Below are positions 1 to 9,634 of a DNA stretch of 64,000 nt, piece after piece. The notes under the pieces were generated by a model that saw only the letters and a program-made list of their open reading frames with translations, ran no database searches and had not been told where the DNA came from. The position numbers and the translations under genes are program-made. How positions within the stretch are numbered: position 1 is the first letter of the stretch; each line of letters begins with the position of its first letter. Location of the stretch: the NCBI GenBank assembly GCA_937951615.1, contig CALFBH010000095.1, forward strand, positions 1-64,000, written 5' to 3'. This DNA comes from an uncultured Saprospiraceae bacterium. Lineage in GTDB: Bacteria; Bacteroidota; Bacteroidia; Chitinophagales; Saprospiraceae.

Positions 1-124
1 TGATTGGTGATTGGTGATTGGTGATTGGTGATTGGTGATTGGTGATTGGTGATTGGTGATTGGTGATTGGTGATTGGTGATTGGTGATTGGTGATTGGTG
101 ATTGGTGATTGGTGATTGGTGATT
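1..124. repeat. Period-7 tandem array (TGATTGG)n
   Basis: About 17-18 nearly perfect copies of TGATTGG run from the window edge to about position 124, so the array may continue to the left. It ends directly at a palindromic core (125-139). No spacers are present, so it is not a CRISPR array. It lies just downstream of the minus-strand TPR gene. Its purity suggests recent expansion and likely copy-number variation between strains. Confidence 0.95.
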
Positions 125-139
125 TTTTGCATAGCAAAA
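125..139. repeat. Palindromic core TTTTGC-ATA-GCAAAA
   Basis: First of eight copies of TTTTGC-N3-GCAAAA in the window. It abuts the tandem array on its left, as the other copies do with their own arrays. It could form a short hairpin in the 3' region of the minus-strand TPR gene that ends at 178. Confidence 0.8.
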
Positions 140-177
140 AATTATGTTTAAACTTAATCTTGAACTTAGACTTAAAC

Positions 178-1668
178 TTAAGACGACACGCCTCTTCTTC
201 TTCGTTTTTCCTCCCACTTGAAACGCAGCCATTCATCAAAGCGGATGACCTCGTAGCTGACTGGATCCCAGAACAATTCCTCTTTTCCTTCCGAAAGGGC
301 GTCGATTTCTTTTTTAGCGAGCTTAAAAGTTTCTTCAAAATTGCCACGCGCTTTCATAAACAGGCGGATGACTTTGGAAATAACCTTGGCGCGTTGTATA
401 TTTTCTGTCTTTTTCCGGGAGAGCAGGCTATTGAAATTTTTAATTTGATAATCAATCAAAAACAGGTCATTTTCTTCAATATGAATCATCATTTGCAGCA
501 GCTTATAGCCCAGATACCAACCTGACTTATCTTTGGCAATATGTTCATTGGTACTTAATGATTTGGCTGCTCTGCCAAAGTCGCCTTCCAGGTATTCCAG
601 ATTGGCCCGAAAGAAGAGCCAACGGGCTTTTGTGAGTCGGTTGCCACTATTGATTTGTCGATGCACGAGTCCTTTTTCTACAATGCTCATGGCAGCAATG
701 TAATCCTTATTGCGCAGATGCGCAAAGAATAGATATTCTAATGAACGCAGCTCATTCACCATTCCTCCGCTAAAATTATCGACTGAAAGTTGGGCATGCT
801 CAATTGCTTTTTCATGGTTTCCAATATTCATATATGCAGAAGCAAGGTCTTTGTGAATTGTGGCAATACTAGGTTTGGAAAACATAATAGAACCGGAATT
901 TAAAATCTCCAGCAACTCATGTCCATAATCTCGCGAAGATTCAAAATCGTGAATAATATTATGGTAATAAATCCTTGCAATATAGTACCAAAACGTGAAG
1001 CGGTCACTGGTGTTATTGCGACTCATTTCTTCCAACTCCTTCATCATTTGCGCACCTCGCTCCTTATATTCTACCTTCTTATTGGCATAAAATTCATTGG
1101 GTAGAGCAATCTCGTAGGAGTATTGCCGCACTTTGAGCCACTTGTCCAGTTCTTCTACATAAAAGCTCATGTTATTGCTGTATTCCATGTAAGCGTCTGC
1201 GCCTTTTCGGTAGCCAACGGTGGTGCGCAACAGGTTTTTTACGTTTACAATATCCGTGTACAACTCGAATTGTTCAGCTAGTTGAAGGGCTTTTTTGAGC
1301 AGTTTCTCTCCTTCTTCATAAATGCCGCGCTGAATCAGTAATTTTCCCTGCAAACTCATTTTGGCGCAGGAAACTTCTGCCTGTATTCGTTTGGCAACAT
1401 CTCGCTGGGAAGTGTCCTGAAAGAGGATAAAATTGAGTATATCTTTTTTCAGGCGTCTTTTGACATGCGAGTAAGCTGAATTGGGCGAACCACCTTCATA
1501 TAATATCTTGGCCGCATCTTCATCTGTTTTTACTTTTTTATCCAAAATCAACGTAAAAAGCTGAAGCTTTTTCTTTTCTTCTCCATTCGACTGGATAGAA
1601 AAAAACTTCTTTAGCAAACGTTTTTCTTTGCCATTTAAGGAGTTGATAATAGGAATAAGGCTCTTCAT
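178..1668 (-). CDS. TPR-like helical repeat protein, function unknown
   Basis: A 496-residue soluble protein with no signal peptide or membrane segment. Residues about 100-430 read as degenerate TPR-type helical hairpins, with alternating Ala/Leu/Tyr positions such as EKAIEHAQLSVDNF. The first 100 residues are Lys-rich and helical, and the C-terminus is very basic (EEKRRRRGVSS). It starts 6 bases after the stop of the upstream zinc-protease-family gene, so the two are probably co-transcribed. Such proteins are common in Bacteroidota and usually annotated as hypothetical. I infer a scaffold or protein-binding role and cannot name a partner. Confidence 0.85.
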   Translation of the reverse strand: MKSLIPIINSLNGKEKRLLKKFFSIQSNGEEKKKLQLFTLILDKKVKTDEDAAKILYEGGSPNSAYSHVKRRLKKDILNFILFQDTSQRDVAKRIQAEVSCAKMSLQGKLLIQRGIYEEGEKLLKKALQLAEQFELYTDIVNVKNLLRTTVGYRKGADAYMEYSNNMSFYVEELDKWLKVRQYSYEIALPNEFYANKKVEYKERGAQMMKELEEMSRNNTSDRFTFWYYIARIYYHNIIHDFESSRDYGHELLEILNSGSIMFSKPSIATIHKDLASAYMNIGNHEKAIEHAQLSVDNFSGGMVNELRSLEYLFFAHLRNKDYIAAMSIVEKGLVHRQINSGNRLTKARWLFFRANLEYLEGDFGRAAKSLSTNEHIAKDKSGWYLGYKLLQMMIHIEENDLFLIDYQIKNFNSLLSRKKTENIQRAKVISKVIRLFMKARGNFEETFKLAKKEIDALSEGKEELFWDPVSYEVIRFDEWLRFKWEEKRRRRGVSS

Positions 1669-1674
1669 ATCTTT

Positions 1675-2223
1675 TTATTCAAAAGGCAGTCTAATCTGGT
1701 TGGATTTGCGCGGCTTTTGTCGGAGCAGATTACTGACTTTTAGTCGATAAAGTATCTGATATTTTTTCTGGCGTTTATTTTTCAAATCAAAAGATGTATT
1801 CACCCTTGATACATCTACCACAAATTTATTCAACAAAAGCTTGCGCCCAATCAGAATCGGATATTTCATGTCCTTTCTATCCGAGAGCGTAAGCGAAATC
1901 GAATACGTTTTGTCAAATAAAATAATTTTAGTTTTTATAACAAAACGATCTTCCGTGTGTCCTGTTGAGCTTTTCACCGTCGTCTTATCGTATTTTTTGA
2001 GCCGTATTTCTTTTTCATTATATTCGGGATGCGAAGGGTCCAATAAGTTGAAACACAGATAAGTCCCATTTGCCGTTTTTTTCTCCCGAATATTGTGGCA
2101 ATGAATCGCAGATGTATAAGCTCCTGTATCTATCTTGACCTCTATGTTTTCTAAGTCTAGTTTGGGAAAGTCGGCTTTATCCAGCCGCCCAATGATTAAT
2201 ATTTTTTTTCTTTTTTTAAACAT
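1675..2223 (-). CDS. RimK-type ATP-dependent zinc protease family protein (retropepsin-like fold)
   Basis: A 182-residue protein matching the Zn_protease/RimB family. It has an early IIGRLD strand, the signature KIDTGAYTSAIH at about residues 30-41 (DTGA, the retropepsin-like Asp motif), and the late block MKYPILIGRKLL. Family members are usually encoded beside the RimK glutamate ligase and act on glutamylated proteins or peptides. No rimK is present here; the partner is the TPR protein that starts 6 bases downstream. The last 40 residues are unusually Lys/Arg-rich. The family is clear; the substrate is unknown. Confidence 0.85.
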   Translation of the reverse strand: MFKKRKKILIIGRLDKADFPKLDLENIEVKIDTGAYTSAIHCHNIREKKTANGTYLCFNLLDPSHPEYNEKEIRLKKYDKTTVKSSTGHTEDRFVIKTKIILFDKTYSISLTLSDRKDMKYPILIGRKLLLNKFVVDVSRVNTSFDLKNKRQKKYQILYRLKVSNLLRQKPRKSNQIRLPFE

Positions 2224-2329
2224 TTTTTCAAATTCTTCCGATAATTATCGGAACAAAAAACAAATGCAAATACAAAAAGAATTGGCAACGCAAATTTAAT
2301 TTTGAATTTGAATTTAGTTGAGTCACTCT

Positions 2330-3295
2330 TTATACGGAATCTTGCAGGCTTGTGTTCCCTACTCTTTCTTCAATCAGATAATGGTTTCGATTAGGTGCAT
2401 TTCTGGAGATAAGTTCAGCCAGAAAGCCAGCCAAAAAAAGTTGAGTTCCCAAAATAATGGTCATAATCCCAAATAACATCAGCGGTAAAGAACGGGTATA
2501 AAAATCATCGTAAATATAAACCCGAACGGTCAATATCACCAGTACGATAAAACCAATAATAAAAAACAGTGTCCCCAGTAGCCCAAACAAATGCATAGGT
2601 TTTTTGCCAAATCTACCGACAAATGTAATGGACAACAAATCAAGAAAGCCATTGATAAAACGACTCATCCCAAATTTTGTATTCCCATATTTGCGTGCCT
2701 GATGTTGCACAACCTTCTCCCCTATTTTGCCAAAGCCTGCCCATTTTGCAATGACAGGAATAAAACGATGCATCTCCCCATACACTTCAATGTTCTTCAC
2801 CACATCGTTTTTGTAAGCCTTCAAGCCACAATTAAAGTCATGCAAATTGCGAATACCACTCATCCTGCGCGTAACGGCATTAAAAAGCTTCGACGGCAGA
2901 TTTTTCGTAAATACAGGGTCGTGCCGTTTCTTTTTCCAGCCGGAAACCAAATCGTAATTTTTCGCTGTTATCATTTCGTACAAACCAGGAATTTCATCCG
3001 GACTGTCCTGTAGATCTGCATCCATTGTGATAATTACTTCTCCCTGAGTTGCTTTAAATCCCTCATTGAGCGCAGCAGATTTCCCGTAATTTCTACGAAA
3101 TTTTATACCTTTTATCTGAGAATTTTTTTCTGCTAAATTTCCAATAATTTCCCAGGATTTGTCCGTACTGCCATCATCTACAAAGATAATTTCATACGAA
3201 AACTGATGCGTTTCCATCACCCGTTTAATCCAGTCTGCCAACTCCGGCAGCGACTCTTCTTCATTCAATAATGGAACGACTACAGAAATATTCAT
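2330..3295 (-). CDS. Glycosyltransferase family 2, DPM1/ArnC type, membrane-anchored
   Basis: A 321-residue protein. The N-terminal GT-A domain shows VVPLLNEEESLPEL, VDDGSTDKSW, and DADLQDSPDEIP, the metal/nucleotide-sugar-binding DxD region. Two hydrophobic helices at about residues 235-260 and 270-305 anchor it in the inner membrane. This arrangement is typical of polyprenyl-phosphate sugar transferases and of undecaprenyl-phosphate glycosyltransferases for lipid or O-antigen modification. Start ATG at 3295. The gene stands alone, with a palindrome-rich region upstream. The sugar donor cannot be told from the sequence. Confidence 0.93.
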   Translation of the reverse strand: MNISVVVPLLNEEESLPELADWIKRVMETHQFSYEIIFVDDGSTDKSWEIIGNLAEKNSQIKGIKFRRNYGKSAALNEGFKATQGEVIITMDADLQDSPDEIPGLYEMITAKNYDLVSGWKKKRHDPVFTKNLPSKLFNAVTRRMSGIRNLHDFNCGLKAYKNDVVKNIEVYGEMHRFIPVIAKWAGFGKIGEKVVQHQARKYGNTKFGMSRFINGFLDLLSITFVGRFGKKPMHLFGLLGTLFFIIGFIVLVILTVRVYIYDDFYTRSLPLMLFGIMTIILGTQLFLAGFLAELISRNAPNRNHYLIEERVGNTSLQDSV

Positions 3296-3327
3296 GTTTC
3301 TTTAAAATTATAAATTCTTCACAACTA

Positions 3328-3548
3328 AGACCTGCCAGGTCTATGGCAATCGCATAAAAGTAAATTAGTCTTATACGTGTTCATTTTCTAACCACTAAGC
3401 GCACTAAGAAACACTAAAACTAACCAGATAAAAAGAACACAAAGGAAAATTCATTCGTGTTCTTTACGCTATACAAGCCGATAGCTATACGGCTTCATGT
3501 CCTTTAGTGTCCTTAGTGGTTTAAAAAATATTTTTATGCGATTGCCAT
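3328..3548. repeat. Nested palindromic intergenic element
   Basis: The divergent gap between the GT2 gene and secA (3296-3765) holds layered inverted repeats. AGACCTG-C-CAGGTCT lies at 3328-3342. A perfect 17-bp pair, ATGGCAATCGCATAAAA at 3343-3359 and its complement at 3532-3548, encloses the rest. Inside are AACCACTAAG near 3390 with CTTAGTGGTT near 3511-3522, and AAAGAACAC near 3433 with GTGTTCTTT near 3456. The whole could fold into one long hairpin. From 3549 to 3700 the DNA is simple-sequence-like, repeating words such as AACTCGCAACTC. Confidence 0.85.
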
Positions 3549-3701
3549 ATTGAGTGACTGGGTTGATTGTGTAATCTGGAGTATTTGGTATATTGGGGTA
3601 AGTAGGATTAAAAACAATCCATTACCCATTAACTCACGACTCGAAAACCCGCAACCCAAAAACTCGCAACTCAACAACAAGCAACAAGCCAAAAAAACCA
3701 G

Positions 3702-3709
3702 TATATTTG
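3702..3709 (+). promoter_or_regulatory. Probable -7 box of the secA promoter
   Basis: TATATTTG fits the Bacteroidota -7 consensus TAnnTTTG and lies 57 bases before the secA ATG. I do not see a convincing TTTG -33 box at the usual spacing, so confidence is moderate. Confidence 0.45.
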
Positions 3710-3765
3710 CAAACTGAAATTTCTAAGCCCGAATGTTTCCCCCACATTCACCACAATAAAGATTC

Positions 3766-6700
3766 ATGTTAAAATTTCTTACCGATAAGGTACAAAAAAT
3801 GTTCGGTACCAAGTATGACAGAGATGTCAAGGATATTACGCCGTATGTTAATCGTACTTTAGAAGAATATGCCAAACTCGAACACATCAGCAATGATGAG
3901 TTGCGGAATAAAACGCAGGATTTTAGAGCGCGTATCAAAGAACATCTTGCAGGCGTGGATGCCGATATTGAGCATCTCACTAAAGAAGCCAACGCAGAAG
4001 AAGACTTTGACCAGAAGGAAAAATTATTCGAGCAAATTGACGAAATCACCAAAGAGCGCGATAAGCACTTAGAAGATATTCTGGAAACTATTTTACCGGA
4101 AGCCTTTGCGGTCGTCAAGGAAACTGCACGTCGCTTTATGCATAATGAAAGTCTGGAAGTGACCGCTACAGATCACGACCGCGACTTGTCTATCCATCGT
4201 TCTAATGTGACTATATCGGGAGATAAGGCGCATTGGGCGAATAAATGGACGGCTGCTGGCGTAGAAATCACCTGGAATATGCTGCATTATGATGTGCAGT
4301 TGATTGGAGGTGTTGTATTGCATCAGGGTAAGATTGCGGAGATGGCAACGGGGGAAGGTAAAACACTGGTGGCTACGCTGCCAGCTTACCTCAACGGGCT
4401 TTCAGGACAAGGCGTACACGTTATTACGGTGAATGATTATCTGGCGCGTCGTGACTGCGAATGGATGACACCGATATTTGAATTCTTGCTATTGACCGTC
4501 GATTGTATTGACAAATATAAACCCCACTCGGCTGGCCGTGTGGAGGCTTATAAATGCGATATTATTTATGGTACAAATAATGAATTTGGTTTCGATTATC
4601 TGCGGGACAATATGGTGCGCAATCCAGACGAACTGGTGCAGCGCAAACACCATTTTGCCATGATTGATGAGATTGATTCGGTTTTGATTGATGATGCACG
4701 GACGCCTCTGATTATTTCTGGGCCAGTTGCAAAAGGAGAAGATCAGGAATACATCTCACTCAAGCCAAAAATCGAATCGCTTGTTGCACAACAAAGAAAA
4801 CTAGTCAATGAATATCTGGCAGATGCCAAAAAACTGATTGCCGAAGGCAGTACAGGACATGACGAAGGAGAAGGCGGATTGGCTTTATTCCGAGCATTTC
4901 GGGGTATGCCAAAGAACCGGGCATTGACCAAATACCTGAGTGAGCCGGGCATAAAAGTACTGCTGCAAAAAACGGAGTCCTTTTATATGCAGGAGCAATC
5001 CAAACACATGGATATTGCTGACGACCCGCTTTATTTTAAAATAGAAGAAAAAACCAATTCCGTCGATTTGACTGAAAAAGGAGCTGATTTTCTGGCAAAA
5101 CTACAATCCGATGATGGTTTCTTTGTGATGCCTGATATTGGTTCGGTCATTATTGACATTGATGAAGCTGAAGACCTCAGCGAAGAAGAAAAAGCAACAG
5201 AGAAGAGCAAAATGATGCAGGACTTCTCGCTAAAATCCAAGCGTCTCCACTCTATCAATCAATTGCTGAAAGCTTATACGATGTTCCACCTGGACGACCA
5301 GTACATCATCGTCGATGGCAAGGTAAAAATTGTGGATGAGCAAACAGGACGTGTGATGGAAGGACGTCGCTGGTCAGATGGATTGCACCAGGCAGTAGAG
5401 GCAAAAGAAGGCATGGAAATCGAAGCTGCTACACAAACTTATGCAACAGTAACGCTACAAAATTATTTCCGTATGTACCACAAACTGTCAGGTATGACAG
5501 GTACAGCAGAAACGGAAGCGGGTGAGTTTTGGGATATTTACAAACTGGATGTAGTCGTTATTCCGACCAATCGCCCGATTGCACGGGATGACCGCGAGGA
5601 TTTAGTGTATAAAACGGTTCGTGAAAAATATAATGCGGTTGTAGATGAAGTAGTCGCATTGAGTAATGCCGGGCGTCCGGTTCTGGTCGGTACGACTTCC
5701 GTCGAAATTTCGGAATTGCTGAGTCGCTTTTTGACCCGAAAAGGTGTCAAACATAATGTACTGAATGCCAAGCAGCATCAGCGTGAGGCAGAGATCGTAG
5801 CAGGCGCAGGTAAAGCAGGCGCAGTCACCATCGCCACCAATATGGCTGGTCGAGGAACAGATATTAAACTGGGTGAAGGTGTAAAAGAAGCTGGCGGTTT
5901 GGCGATTGTCGGTACAGAACGACATGAGTCGCGCCGCGTGGACAGGCAGTTGCGCGGACGTGCAGGACGTCAGGGAGATCCGGGTTCTTCTCAGTTCTTT
6001 GTATCGCTGGAAGATAACCTGATGCGATTGTTCGGCTCTGAGCGTATTGCCAAGTTGATGGACAAAATGGGCTATGAAGATGGCGAGGTTTTGCAACATA
6101 AAATGATTACCAATTCCATTGAACGAGCGCAGAAAAAAGTGGAGGAAAACCACTTTGGGACACGTAAGCGTTTGTTGGAGTACGATGATGTCATGAATAT
6201 TCAGCGGGAAGCGATTTATAAAAAACGTCACCACGCTTTGCACGGAAGACGTTTGTCGCTGGACTTGTATAATATGTTCTCTGAATTATCGGAAGAACTA
6301 TTGGACATACACCGACAAGAAGGCAGTCATGAGTCTTTACGTATGGACTCGCTGCGCTTTTTTGGTGTCGAACCCAATATCACTGATCTTGAATTGACAG
6401 ATGGCAATTTTGAAGACATTGCAGAACGTTATAAAACCCATGTGGTAGAAAAGTACCATACTAAGATGGGACTGATTGTCGAAAAAGTCATGCCCGTCAT
6501 TCGTGATGTGCATAAAAACGAAGGTCATCAATATAGAAATATTGCGATTCCTTTTACCGATGGTACAAAGACACTTCAGTTGGTGGCTAATCTGGAAAAT
6601 GCTGTCGATTCCAATGGGAAATCCATTATCACAGAAATAGAAAAATCCAATACACTGGCTTTGCTGGATAATTTGTGGAAAGATCACCTGCGTACTATGG

Positions 6701-7074
6701 ATGAGTTGAAAGACTCGGTACAAGGAGCTTCTTTTGAGCAAAAAGATCCACTGGTCATTTATAAAATTGAAGCCTTCGACCAATTTGAATTGCTGGTCGG
6801 CGAACTCAACCGAACAGTGATTTCATTCCTTTCACGCGGTACGATTCCGATTGCCGAGCAAAAAGATGTGCGAGAAGGCAGAAGACAAAAAACGGATATG
6901 AGTCGCACCAGTGCCGGACGTGAGGAAGCTGCTGCTGCCAGAGCCGCCGCTGCATCCGTCGGACAAAGAGCGAAGCCGGAAACGGTGAGACGGGAAGAGC
7001 AAAAAGTGGGACGTAATGCGCCCTGCCCTTGTGGTAGTGGGAAGAAGTATAAGCGTTGTCATGGGAAAGGCTAG
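3766..7074 (+). CDS. secA: Protein translocase subunit SecA
   Basis: A 1,102-residue preprotein translocase ATPase that drives Sec export at SecYEG. Walker A lies in [14 protein letters not shown] near residue 193 and Walker B in [14 protein letters not shown] near residue 300. Further SecA signatures include [41 protein letters not shown] and [19 protein letters not shown]. The C-terminus carries the zinc/SecB-binding motif [14 protein letters not shown]. The length fits Bacteroidota SecA, which is about 200 residues longer than that of E. coli, with acidic insertions such as [19 protein letters not shown] around residue 460-480. Start ATG 3766 follows the -7 box and gives the usual N-terminus. 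Confidence 0.99.
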   Translation: MLKFLTDKVQKMFGTKYDRDVKDITPYVNRTLEEYAKLEHISNDELRNKTQDFRARIKEHLAGVDADIEHLTKEANAEEDFDQKEKLFEQIDEITKERDKHLEDILETILPEAFAVVKETARRFMHNESLEVTATDHDRDLSIHRSNVTISGDKAHWANKWTAAGVEITWNMLHYDVQLIGGVVLHQGKIAEMATGEGKTLVATLPAYLNGLSGQGVHVITVNDYLARRDCEWMTPIFEFLLLTVDCIDKYKPHSAGRVEAYKCDIIYGTNNEFGFDYLRDNMVRNPDELVQRKHHFAMIDEIDSVLIDDARTPLIISGPVAKGEDQEYISLKPKIESLVAQQRKLVNEYLADAKKLIAEGSTGHDEGEGGLALFRAFRGMPKNRALTKYLSEPGIKVLLQKTESFYMQEQSKHMDIADDPLYFKIEEKTNSVDLTEKGADFLAKLQSDDGFFVMPDIGSVIIDIDEAEDLSEEEKATEKSKMMQDFSLKSKRLHSINQLLKAYTMFHLDDQYIIVDGKVKIVDEQTGRVMEGRRWSDGLHQAVEAKEGMEIEAATQTYATVTLQNYFRMYHKLSGMTGTAETEAGEFWDIYKLDVVVIPTNRPIARDDREDLVYKTVREKYNAVVDEVVALSNAGRPVLVGTTSVEISELLSRFLTRKGVKHNVLNAKQHQREAEIVAGAGKAGAVTIATNMAGRGTDIKLGEGVKEAGGLAIVGTERHESRRVDRQLRGRAGRQGDPGSSQFFVSLEDNLMRLFGSERIAKLMDKMGYEDGEVLQHKMITNSIERAQKKVEENHFGTRKRLLEYDDVMNIQREAIYKKRHHALHGRRLSLDLYNMFSELSEELLDIHRQEGSHESLRMDSLRFFGVEPNITDLELTDGNFEDIAERYKTHVVEKYHTKMGLIVEKVMPVIRDVHKNEGHQYRNIAIPFTDGTKTLQLVANLENAVDSNGKSIITEIEKSNTLALLDNLWKDHLRTMDELKDSVQGASFEQKDPLVIYKIEAFDQFELLVGELNRTVISFLSRGTIPIAEQKDVREGRRQKTDMSRTSAGREEAAAARAAAASVGQRAKPETVRREEQKVGRNAPCPCGSGKKYKRCHGKG

Positions 7075-7100
7075 TACCTTTCGGCACTAAATAAATTTGA

Positions 7101-7161
7101 ATATCGAACAGAAGAATATTGAACATCGAATGTCGAAGTATTATACGTTACACATACTTCG
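7101..7161. repeat. Dispersed post-stop repeat with hairpin
   Basis: A 23-bp word (7101-7123, beginning ATATCGAACAGAAGAATATT) recurs exactly at 26701-26723. In both places it lies just after the stop of a plus-strand gene, and both copies are followed by TGTCGAAGTA. Here CGAAGTAT (7134-7141) pairs with ATACTTCG (7154-7161), giving an 8-bp stem that could help end secA transcription. The second copy lacks the stem. Confidence 0.75.
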
Positions 7162-7179
7162 TGATTCGATAAAAGAAAA

Positions 7180-8088
7180 GTGAGCAATAAAATCATAGCA
7201 CTCAAGTCCGACTTTGTAGATGCACATAGCAAATATGGCGCATTGACGCCGCCCGCCTCGATCAAGTATGTGCGTTTCTTTTTTCGTACTGTGGGCAAAT
7301 GGTTTCCTGCACTCGGCGCACGGGTAGCATATAGGCTTTTCACAACCCCCATGAACAAAGCGAAACACCGTAGACCTGACGAGTTGATTAACAGTGCAGC
7401 GCGTTTTGACTTTGATTGTGAGGGCATGACTTTGCAGGGCTATTCGTGGGGCAAAGGCGAAAAAACAGTTTTGATGCTGCATGGCTGGCGGTCGCGGGGA
7501 ACAGCTTTGCGTGGCTTTGTGCCGGGCTTGCTGGCGCGTGGATTTCGGGTGGTGACTTTTGATGCACCTGCGCATGGCGACTCGCCAGGCAAGCGCACAG
7601 ATATTTCAAAATATGCGCGGGCTATTGTGAAAATGATGCAGCAGTTGGGCAATGTAGAAGGCATTATTGGACATTCGTTTGGCAGTAGCGCGTCGGCTTA
7701 CGCGCTGGCAAAAGTCGCTCCTGATGTGCAAGTCAAGCGACTAGTCATGATTGGTTCCTGGTCGAAAGCTGAAGGAACGTTTAATCGTTTTGCAGCCATG
7801 CTGGGCGTACCGGACAATGTGATTACCCACTTTCGTAAACTGATGGAAGATTGTTATCAAATGACCGCAGAAGACGTGGACATCACCCGTTTTGAATCGG
7901 AAATGATTTTTGAAAAAGCCATGTTGGTACATGATAAGCAGGATGACGTTGTACCATACAGCGACGCCTTAGAAATTCTGGAAGGCTGGGAAAAAGCTGT
8001 TTTACTCTCAGCAGATGGGTATGGTCATTATCGCATCATCAAAAACCCAGACGTAGTGGAGCAGATCGTTGATTTTATAGCGTCGTGA
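7180..8088 (+). CDS. Alpha/beta-hydrolase family protein
   Basis: A 302-residue cytoplasmic alpha/beta hydrolase. It has the oxyanion-hole segment LHGWRSRGTALRGF, a following VVTFDAPAHGDSPG, the nucleophile elbow GHSFGSS (catalytic Ser), an acid candidate in HDKQDDVVP, and a late His in DGYGHYRI, so the triad appears complete. Start is GTG at 7180; no in-frame ATG gives the same N-terminus. A short first segment rich in aromatic residues precedes the fold. The substrate is unknown; a serine esterase or lipase-like role is the family default. Confidence 0.9.
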   Translation: MSNKIIALKSDFVDAHSKYGALTPPASIKYVRFFFRTVGKWFPALGARVAYRLFTTPMNKAKHRRPDELINSAARFDFDCEGMTLQGYSWGKGEKTVLMLHGWRSRGTALRGFVPGLLARGFRVVTFDAPAHGDSPGKRTDISKYARAIVKMMQQLGNVEGIIGHSFGSSASAYALAKVAPDVQVKRLVMIGSWSKAEGTFNRFAAMLGVPDNVITHFRKLMEDCYQMTAEDVDITRFESEMIFEKAMLVHDKQDDVVPYSDALEILEGWEKAVLLSADGYGHYRIIKNPDVVEQIVDFIAS

Positions 8089-8089
8089 T

Positions 8090-8136
8090 AATGATGAACT
8101 ATAAATATCCAGATTCATCATTCATAGTTCATCATT
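8090..8136. terminator. Bidirectional hairpin between convergent genes
   Basis: A perfect 13-bp inverted repeat, AATGATGAACTAT at 8090-8102 and ATAGTTCATCATT at 8124-8136, lies between the convergent hydrolase and lipoprotein genes and overlaps the lipoprotein stop codon. It lacks a strong U-tract but is well placed to end both transcripts. Confidence 0.7.
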
Positions 8137-8506
8137 ACCTCGCCGCTTTCAAGGTCATCACCATTGGTATTGCACCAGGATTGAGATTGACGACCAGTTG
8201 ACTTCCATTTACTTCTTCAACTTCCATCGATATTTTATCTTTTCCTTCTCGTTTCAGGTATAGCATATTAGCCATCGTAGAATAATTTCCTGTCTGTGTA
8301 GAACCTGTAATATCAGTAAAACTATAGGTTTTATCTTCTTTCAATTCCAGTCGTACATTGGGTACTTTATTGGTTTGATCGCCAAATGTCACTTCTACAC
8401 CCTGCCAGTTATTGACCAATAGATTTTTATCAACATCATTTGTACAAGCTGTGAAAAATAGGGTATTTATAAAAAGGATTAGAACATAAGAAGGTAGCTG
8501 TTGCAT
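8135..8506 (-). CDS. Small lipoprotein, lipocalin-like
   Basis: A 123-residue protein with an N-terminal hydrophobic stretch ending in a lipobox (LFFTAC), so it should be lipidated at Cys 21. The mature part begins with NNWQGVEVTFGD and continues with alternating beta strands (LELKEDKTYSFTDITGS, GNYSTMANMLYLKRE), as in the small lipocalin-like lipoproteins of Bacteroidota. Function unknown. The stop lies in the convergent hairpin. Confidence 0.75.
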   Translation of the reverse strand: MQQLPSYVLILFINTLFFTACTNDVDKNLLVNNWQGVEVTFGDQTNKVPNVRLELKEDKTYSFTDITGSTQTGNYSTMANMLYLKREGKDKISMEVEEVNGSQLVVNLNPGAIPMVMTLKAAR

Positions 8507-8740
8507 GGTTGGTATTTGTGTCTATTATGATAAAAATTTTGTAAATATACAATTATCCATTCTGTTTGTTTGTTTCATAAAGCCAAATTTTAACATAAAA
8601 AGTATGGCACTATAGGCAATATTATTCTCTATATGAGTGTTTTTTTATTAAGTTTGTATCGAATTATCATAAACAAGGTATTTATTTAAAGGCAAAATAG
8701 CCCTCCATCTCCCTCACCATAAGCGTAAAAATTAGGACTG
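8507..8740. other. AT-rich intergenic DNA
   Basis: An AT-rich spacer upstream of the lipoprotein gene. I see no ORF, RNA gene or clear repeat before the dispersed element that begins at 8741. Confidence 0.5.
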
Positions 8741-8850
8741 AGTAAGTGCTTGGACTCAACTAAACGCCACTTTCAATTTACATAATTGGCTTATTGTCAA
8801 TACTTTTTTGAATTTTAATTTGACGTTTGGATTTGTATTTCCACTTACTA
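8741..8850. mobile_element. 110-bp dispersed element with short terminal inverted repeats, copy A
   Basis: About 110 bp bounded by AGTAAGTG on the left and CACTTACT on the right. A reverse-complement copy with roughly ten differences lies at 18473-18590. Shared words include GACAATAAGCCAATTA and ACAAATCCAAACGTCAAAT, read on the strand of copy B. It carries no ORF, so it looks like a tiny non-autonomous element. Copy A lies directly upstream of the secreted-protein gene at 8892. Confidence 0.8.
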
Positions 8851-8891
8851 ATTTAGGAAACATCATTTTAAAACCTTAAACCTAATCAATT

Positions 8892-9551
8892 ATGAAAGTC
8901 TCACTTTCAATTATTGCATTCTGTGCATGCTTATTTGTGCATGACACACAAGCTCAAAACTTTGAAGGCATAATCACTTACAATTTCACTTACAAAGACA
9001 AAACAGGCTATTTTTCTCCAAAAGAGATAAAAAGGCTGTTCGGCGACCGACAAATTTACTACTATAAGCTTGGCAAATATCGAAGTCGGCTGAATGGTAA
9101 ATGGGAAAAATCCAGCTTTTATCTCGGCGGCAACAAAGTCTCTAATACAAAAAAAGACATCCGTGCTATTATGTGGGTGGATGCTGAGGCGCAGCCTGGA
9201 GAAGTGCTTTCTTATAAAATCACCCGCCATGCTAAAAAGATAAAACGCTGGAATTGTGATCTACTCGAAGTTAAAACCAAAGAAGGTACGCTCTACTATT
9301 ATTACCATCCTAGACTTAGCGTTGAGCCAGATATGTATGCCATGCATCATTATCGCTTTTTGTCTTATTGCATCAGCAAAACTGGAGCACTTCCCATCAA
9401 ATTCATTTACGAAAGTGATCTTGAATATCTGGAAATTGTAGCCCAAGATGTCAATGAAAAACCAATCGAAGAGAATGTTTTTAAATTGCCTTCTGGTTTA
9501 CCCGAAATCAAAGATCCAGACTGGGCAAAGATTAATAAAGGCAGAGATTAA
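8892..9551 (+). CDS. Secreted protein of unknown function
   Basis: A 219-residue protein with a signal peptide (about residues 1-21, ending HDTQAQ). The mature part begins NFEGIITYNFTYKDK, continues with beta-rich stretches and an aromatic cluster (TLYYYYHPR), and ends with KLPSGLPEIKDPDWAKI. The pattern resembles DUF4412/GLPGLI-type periplasmic proteins of Bacteroidota, which also start with a NFEGxIxY strand, but I cannot assign it firmly. It is convergent with the next gene. Confidence 0.75.
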   Translation: MKVSLSIIAFCACLFVHDTQAQNFEGIITYNFTYKDKTGYFSPKEIKRLFGDRQIYYYKLGKYRSRLNGKWEKSSFYLGGNKVSNTKKDIRAIMWVDAEAQPGEVLSYKITRHAKKIKRWNCDLLEVKTKEGTLYYYYHPRLSVEPDMYAMHHYRFLSYCISKTGALPIKFIYESDLEYLEIVAQDVNEKPIEENVFKLPSGLPEIKDPDWAKINKGRD

Positions 9552-9564
9552 GGGTGTTCAAAAA

Positions 9565-9616
9565 ATGAGTGAATGAATGAATTTCCTCATTTATTCTATC
9601 ATTCATCCACTCATTA
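9565..9616. terminator. Inverted repeat between convergent genes
   Basis: AATGAGTGAATGAATGAA near 9565 is mirrored by TTCATCCACTCATT ending near 9616. The words belong to the same GAATGAGTGGATG family as the arms near 56140-56227. The site lies between two convergent genes and could act as a terminator on both strands. Confidence 0.55.
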
Positions 9617-9634
9617 CGGTAGTGGCTTGTCCTC

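Noticed and set aside
1-124. Possible CRISPR array
   Set aside because: Units of 7 bases with no spacers; a simple tandem array.
5602-6243. Long minus-strand ORFs inside secA
   Set aside because: Antisense shadows of a strongly conserved gene.
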